Positions 59,901-64,000 of a stretch of DNA of 64,000 nt are shown here, in pieces (position 1 is the stretch's first letter; each line of letters opens with the position of its first letter). The stretch spans positions 14,621,037-14,685,036 of the forward strand of contig NC_037639.1 of assembly GCF_003254395.2 (NCBI RefSeq), in the 5' to 3' direction. A program made the position numbers and the translations under genes. The notes beneath the pieces were generated by a model that was given only the letters and a program-made list of their open reading frames with translations, made no database searches and was not told where the DNA came from. The DNA comes from Apis mellifera (taxonomy: Eukaryota > Arthropoda > Insecta > Hymenoptera > Apidae).

Positions 59901-62055
59901 GACATGCACTAAAGCAGAGTATCCGTCGGAACAAAAAGCGAAACAAAAAGGGGAAAAAAAAAATTAAAAATAGAAAAAAAATAAAAAAAAGAAAGGAAGA
60001 AAGAAAGGAGGAAAACAATCCACCGAACGATTTGGTCTCTCGTCATTGAGAACGATCAATCTTTTTCGTTCGCCTCGTCTCTCTCGATTTTGACCTGCGT
60101 CGCCTTTTCACTTGTCGCGCTCGTCTCGTCCTTGCTCGAGTTCCGTTTCCGCAAAAAAAAAGGGAAAGAAAAATTATTATTGTTGTTACGAATCGACCTT
60201 CCAGGACTCTCCTTTAGAAAGAAAGAAAGAAAGAAAGATGTGCACACCCATGTCAATTCCTGGCTCGAGGTTTTATCCAATTGTCGTCCAACGCGTCCTC
60301 TGCTCAACGAGAGCGGATTATCGAGAAAGGACGGAGGCGAATTCCTTTTGTAACGATCGGTGCCTGTTAACGTTTCCATTCGACCAGCAGCCGAGACTGC
60401 TGAGAGACCGAAGAGAAATTCGAATCTATATCTATCTAAGCCACCTGTACGCAATCTCGCACGACCAAAAAAGTGTATGAAGAAAAGTCAGTCCGGTGTG
60501 ACGCGACGAAGGACGAGTCTTTTTTCGAAGATACGATCAGCCGCGAATTCGCGCGAACGATTCACGAAACTCGTCGAAAGAATACCAATCTCGACGTCCA
60601 CGCTTGGGACGGAGAGGAGAATTTTCGAGATCGAGACGAAAAAATGTATAAAGATCGTTGGCGCGAACTATCGAAATATCGAGATCGAATTCTCGCGAGC
60701 GACGAATTTTGAGTGGCGAAAGTTCGATCCTCGATTCGATCGACTCGAAGCTGGTCGAAAGAAAGTTGTGCGTATCCTGGCGTAAAATGGCGGAAAAAAC
60801 GTCGATGCGCGTAACGAAAAAGGAAAGGAGGAATAGGAATAGGGAAAGGGGGGAGGGGAAACGAAAAAGAAGAAAGGAAAGGAAAGGAAAGAAAAATATA
60901 TACGAGAGAGGGACACGCATTCAGTCATTTCTCACGCAACACCGTGATCCTTCTGCCCGTCGATGTGTAAATAATTGTTTCATATTGTTGTAAAGTAGAA
61001 CGGTGATAAGGAGAGATGGATGGTACAAGCGAGGAGACTCGTCGGTACGCTCGTTTGCCGAGAGTAAATTTCAAAAGAAAAAAGGAAAAAAAAATAGAAA
61101 AAAAAAAAAAATGTCAAAGTCTCCCCCGTAATGTAAGCGCACAAAACAGAGGGTTAACGATCTATGTGTCTTCTTCGTGTTTAATCGTATCTTTGTTATT
61201 AAATCTTGAACGTCTTACGAATGTTTTTTATCTGTGTATTTGCCTCTGCGTCTCTACCTGTCTCGCTCTCTCTCTCTCTCTCTCTCTCTCCGTCCCCCCC
61301 TCCCTTCCTCTAGGAGCGCCACTCGACATCGAACGACGAGGCATGGATCCATCGGCAGCAGGTAATATATCCAGAAATATATTCTACGTTCGTTCCTTTC
61401 TCTTCCTTTTTAGATAATAATTTTCGTATATAAATTTAGATTTTATTAATACATCTCTCATCTATCGTATCTGTCGTTTGTCTTAAAGTACTTTTTTTCT
61501 TTTATTGTTTAACATAAGTTGCAACGAAAGTCGAAAAATAGCGTCGGGTTACGCTTGAAATACGTGATCGGGATAGATTAAAGACAACAAAATAGACGCG
61601 AATAATAAGTGAAAGAGATTGGAGAGTGTACTCGCGAAAGAGGCGCCGCGCGGCGTACGCTTCCGTTTCAAGGACGTACGACTTTTGCGTGTACAAGAAT
61701 GGAGCATTGGCCGCGACGTTACCGACGAGACCGATATTATTATACGTTCGCGCGTTACCAACGGTTAATCGCTTATCTTTCGAGCCTTGAGGGAAACCGG
61801 TAAGGGAACTGTTGTAATCAAGGATCATATCCGCATTCCTACTTTTACGTGGTTTGAACGGATCTACGGCTAATTAATCTACGTGTTGCTTACTAATATA
61901 TTTCTCATCTTCTATGATATATATGTATATAGAAGATATATATATATATATATATAGATAACGGTGTCACGACACGGACCGACCGATCGATAGGATCGTG
62001 AAACGCGATCGTGAGCGCGAAATTTCGTTTCTGTGGTTGGGAACACGTTGGGAAA
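59901..62055. other. Convergent intergenic region
   Basis: No convincing gene. The region is A-rich to about 61120, then CT-rich. The right-edge gene's 3'UTR probably reaches leftward to about 61.44-61.50 kb, where TTTATT (minus-strand AATAAA) occurs at 61441 and 61501. A 48-bp plus-strand segment at 61314-61361 has a strong pyrimidine tract plus TAG acceptor and a CAG-GTAATA donor, and could be an unassigned small exon. Confidence 0.45.
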
Positions 62056-64000
62056 CTAGGGGTTGGAAACCGGAGGGCGAAGAACTCGTTTGATTCGTTT
62101 AAATCTAGCTAGCGCCACCCCAGGATCATTGTTGAAACCGCCGAACGCATCTCCGTATTCGGTCGCCAATGGGCCCATCTCCTCGTTACTCCCGGCGAAC
62201 GACGCCACGGAACCGGATTTCTTTTCGGACAGGGAATTCCGTTCCGCGACCGCTTTCTCATCTTCCGTCATCTTCGAATCATCCACGCTCGACTGCCGGA
62301 ATTCGGAACCATTCGTTTAATGACACTCGTAGTAGCAATAATAGCATCCGCAATACCAGATTAATTTCCCCCTTTCACCTTTCCATCGCCGAGGTTCCCG
62401 CGCAAGCTCGAGTCCTGCACGATCTCAGCTGGTTGATTACCCTCCAGCTTTGCGCCACGTTGTTCCGCGTTCTTAGCCCTTCGTCTCCTCTTTTTTTTCC
62501 GTTCCGGTCTTTCGACCAATATCACCTCGCGTGGCCGCTCGCGTTTCCTCGGTATCTTTTCCGGGTCTTGAGCTTCCAGTTTCGCCGCCGATCGTTTCTT
62601 CATCGTGGCCGCTTGCCGACTCTTCTTCCCCGAACTCGACTCGTCCTGCTTCTCCTGATTGTTGCTGTTGCTGTTGCTGTTGCCGCCGCCGCCGCTCTCT
62701 CCCTGCCTTTTCTTTCGCCTCACCATCCCCAACCGTTTCTCCTCCCGTACCTGAGACTTGTCCTTGTCGGCCGGCGCGGCGGCCGCCGGATCCGGCGATC
62801 TCTTCGACACGGTGTCGCGCTTGTCGATCGCCGACTCGTTCTCCTGATCGTCCTCCTCCTCGTCCTCCTCCTCCTCCTCCTCGTCCCTCAACTCCTCGAA
62901 CTTGGCGTTGTTCTCCTCGATCTCCCTGATTCGCTGATTCTCCGTGATCTCCCTCTTTATCTCCTCCTTGATCGAGTCTATCTTCCTCTGGATCTGCTCC
63001 TCCACCCGTTTCTGGTAATCCTCGTCCACCTGCTCGGCCGACCCGCCCCCCTCGCCCCCCTTCTGCGACGACTCCGACTTCTCGTTCGCGTTCTCCACGG
63101 CCGCCGTCTCGGGCACGTTCGCCGGCACGTCGCCCCCCTTCAACGCCTCCGGACCCGCCACGTCCGCGATCTTCGACTCCTCCGTTTTGGACGAGGCGTC
63201 CGCCCCCTTCACCCCCAACGAGTCGCCGCCGATCAAGCTGCCGATCGGCTTGCTGTCGCTCGACAGGTTCATCTCCTGCGTCTTCCCCCCGCCCGCGTCC
63301 CCGCCCCCTCCCGCGGCCTCCTGCTGCCCCTCCTGGCCGCCCTGGAGAAGCTTCGCGCCCTCGTCGCCCTCCATCTCCACCGTCTTCTGGTCGTTCATCG
63401 GCGAGAGGAGGGGCTTCTCGTTCTTCGCGTTGTCCGTGTCCCGGTCGCAGCCGGACGACTTGGACGAGCCGTCGTTCTCGTTCTTCGTGTCGAGCACGTT
63501 CCTCTTCGACTGCTGCCCCGACTCCTTCCCCTCCTTCGATTGCCCGGACAGCTGGTTGCTCTCCCCCTTGCTGGCCGCCTGCTCCTTCTCCGAGGACGCG
63601 TCCCTCTTCAACGACGCGTCAACCGTCTTCTCCGACGCCTCCACCGTCGCGCCCGCCTCCCCGCTCTCCCCGTTCATCTTCTCCGCGCCCTCCATCGCCC
63701 CCTCCTTGTTGTTGCCGTTGTTGCTGCTGCTGCTGCTGCTCCCTCTCGACGACGACGCCTCGTGCTCCCTCTTCACCCTCACGTCCCCCCCCCGGTACTT
63801 CCTCTTCTCGGCCCCGACCTCCTCCTCGATCGAGCCCTCCTCGAACGCGGCCCCCTCGTCCACGCCCCCCTCCACGCCCTCCTCCTCCATCTCCTCGTAG
63901 TCCTCGGCCCCCGTTATCCCCCGCTTCACCACGTCCTTCGCCTCGAAATCGTCGTACAGGCTCGACCTCTCCTCCTGGTCTATGAATCTGGCCGAGTCCT
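62056..64000 (-). CDS. Charged dibasic-rich protein, granin-like (partial)
   Basis: Two minus-strand exons are visible: the last, 62292-62056 (78 residues plus stop), and the upstream one, from 62379 past the window edge (at least 540 codons). They are separated by an 86-bp intron and joined in phase 0. The N-terminus is missing. The chain is extremely rich in Glu, Lys, Ser and Gly, with acidic runs, predicted coil (QRKIDSIKEEIKREITENQR) and many Lys-Arg/Arg-Arg pairs: VVKRG, DKRDTVSKRSP, EEKRLGMVRRKKRQ, FKRIKRVL. The last exon ends VLRPPVSNP after such a site. Dense dibasic sites in an acidic chain resemble granins or neuropeptide precursors, but no known peptide is recognised, and basic stretches such as KKKRRRRAK would also suit a nuclear protein. 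Function unknown; the coding frame itself is clear. Confidence 0.7.

Noticed and set aside
1..64000. Transposases, reverse transcriptases or viral genes
   Set aside because: No frame shows the conserved motifs of mariner, piggyBac, LINE or retroviral proteins; only short repeat-like sequences were found.

Overview
This is animal nuclear DNA, almost certainly from a honeybee (Apis, best fit A. mellifera). The main evidence is a six-exon gene at 33256-34794 (minus). When spliced it encodes a 144-residue precursor that matches, as far as I can recall, the honeybee antennal pheromone-binding protein ASP1/OBP1. The GC/CpG-rich noncoding DNA full of simple repeats, the sharp swings to very AT-rich sequence and the small GT-AG introns also fit Apis. 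There is no bacterial-style gene organisation and no intact mobile element.

Layout. (1) 1-14.9 kb is GC/CpG-rich noncoding DNA with repeats; one credible upstream coding exon (7196-7276) probably belongs to the next gene. (2) 14.9-19.6 kb (plus) encodes a large Ser-rich, polyQ-containing scaffold with two C-terminal PDZ domains, resembling Drosophila Big bang. (3) About 19.6-27.1 kb is a very AT-rich island with three compact genes: mitochondrial ribosomal protein uL24m/mRpL24 (minus), a Tim44-like, probably mitochondrial MAIP1-type protein (plus), and a MALT1-type paracaspase (minus). (4) 27.5-57.6 kb (plus) is the CREB-regulated transcription coactivator CRTC, with at least 12 coding exons over 30 kb. 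The OBP1 gene sits antisense inside its roughly 17-kb second intron, and a 16-unit minisatellite fills most of the intron before exon 5. The CRTC 3'UTR probably runs to about 59.9 kb. (5) From 62.06 kb to the right edge (minus) is the 3' part of an unrecognised gene for a highly charged, dibasic-rich protein; its N-terminus lies beyond the window.

Gene relationships. mRpL24 and the Tim44-like gene are head-to-head, as are MALT1 and CRTC, so both gaps may be shared promoter regions. The Big bang-like gene/mRpL24, Tim44-like/MALT1 and CRTC/right-edge gene pairs converge tail-to-tail. Two products are mitochondrial. MALT1 (immune signalling protease), CRTC (cAMP/energy-responsive coactivator), OBP1 (queen pheromone binding) and the PDZ scaffold belong to separate pathways, so this is a neighbourhood and not a functional cluster. 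Exon boundaries were read by eye from splice consensus and reading-frame phase; first exons, UTRs and alternative exons remain uncertain.
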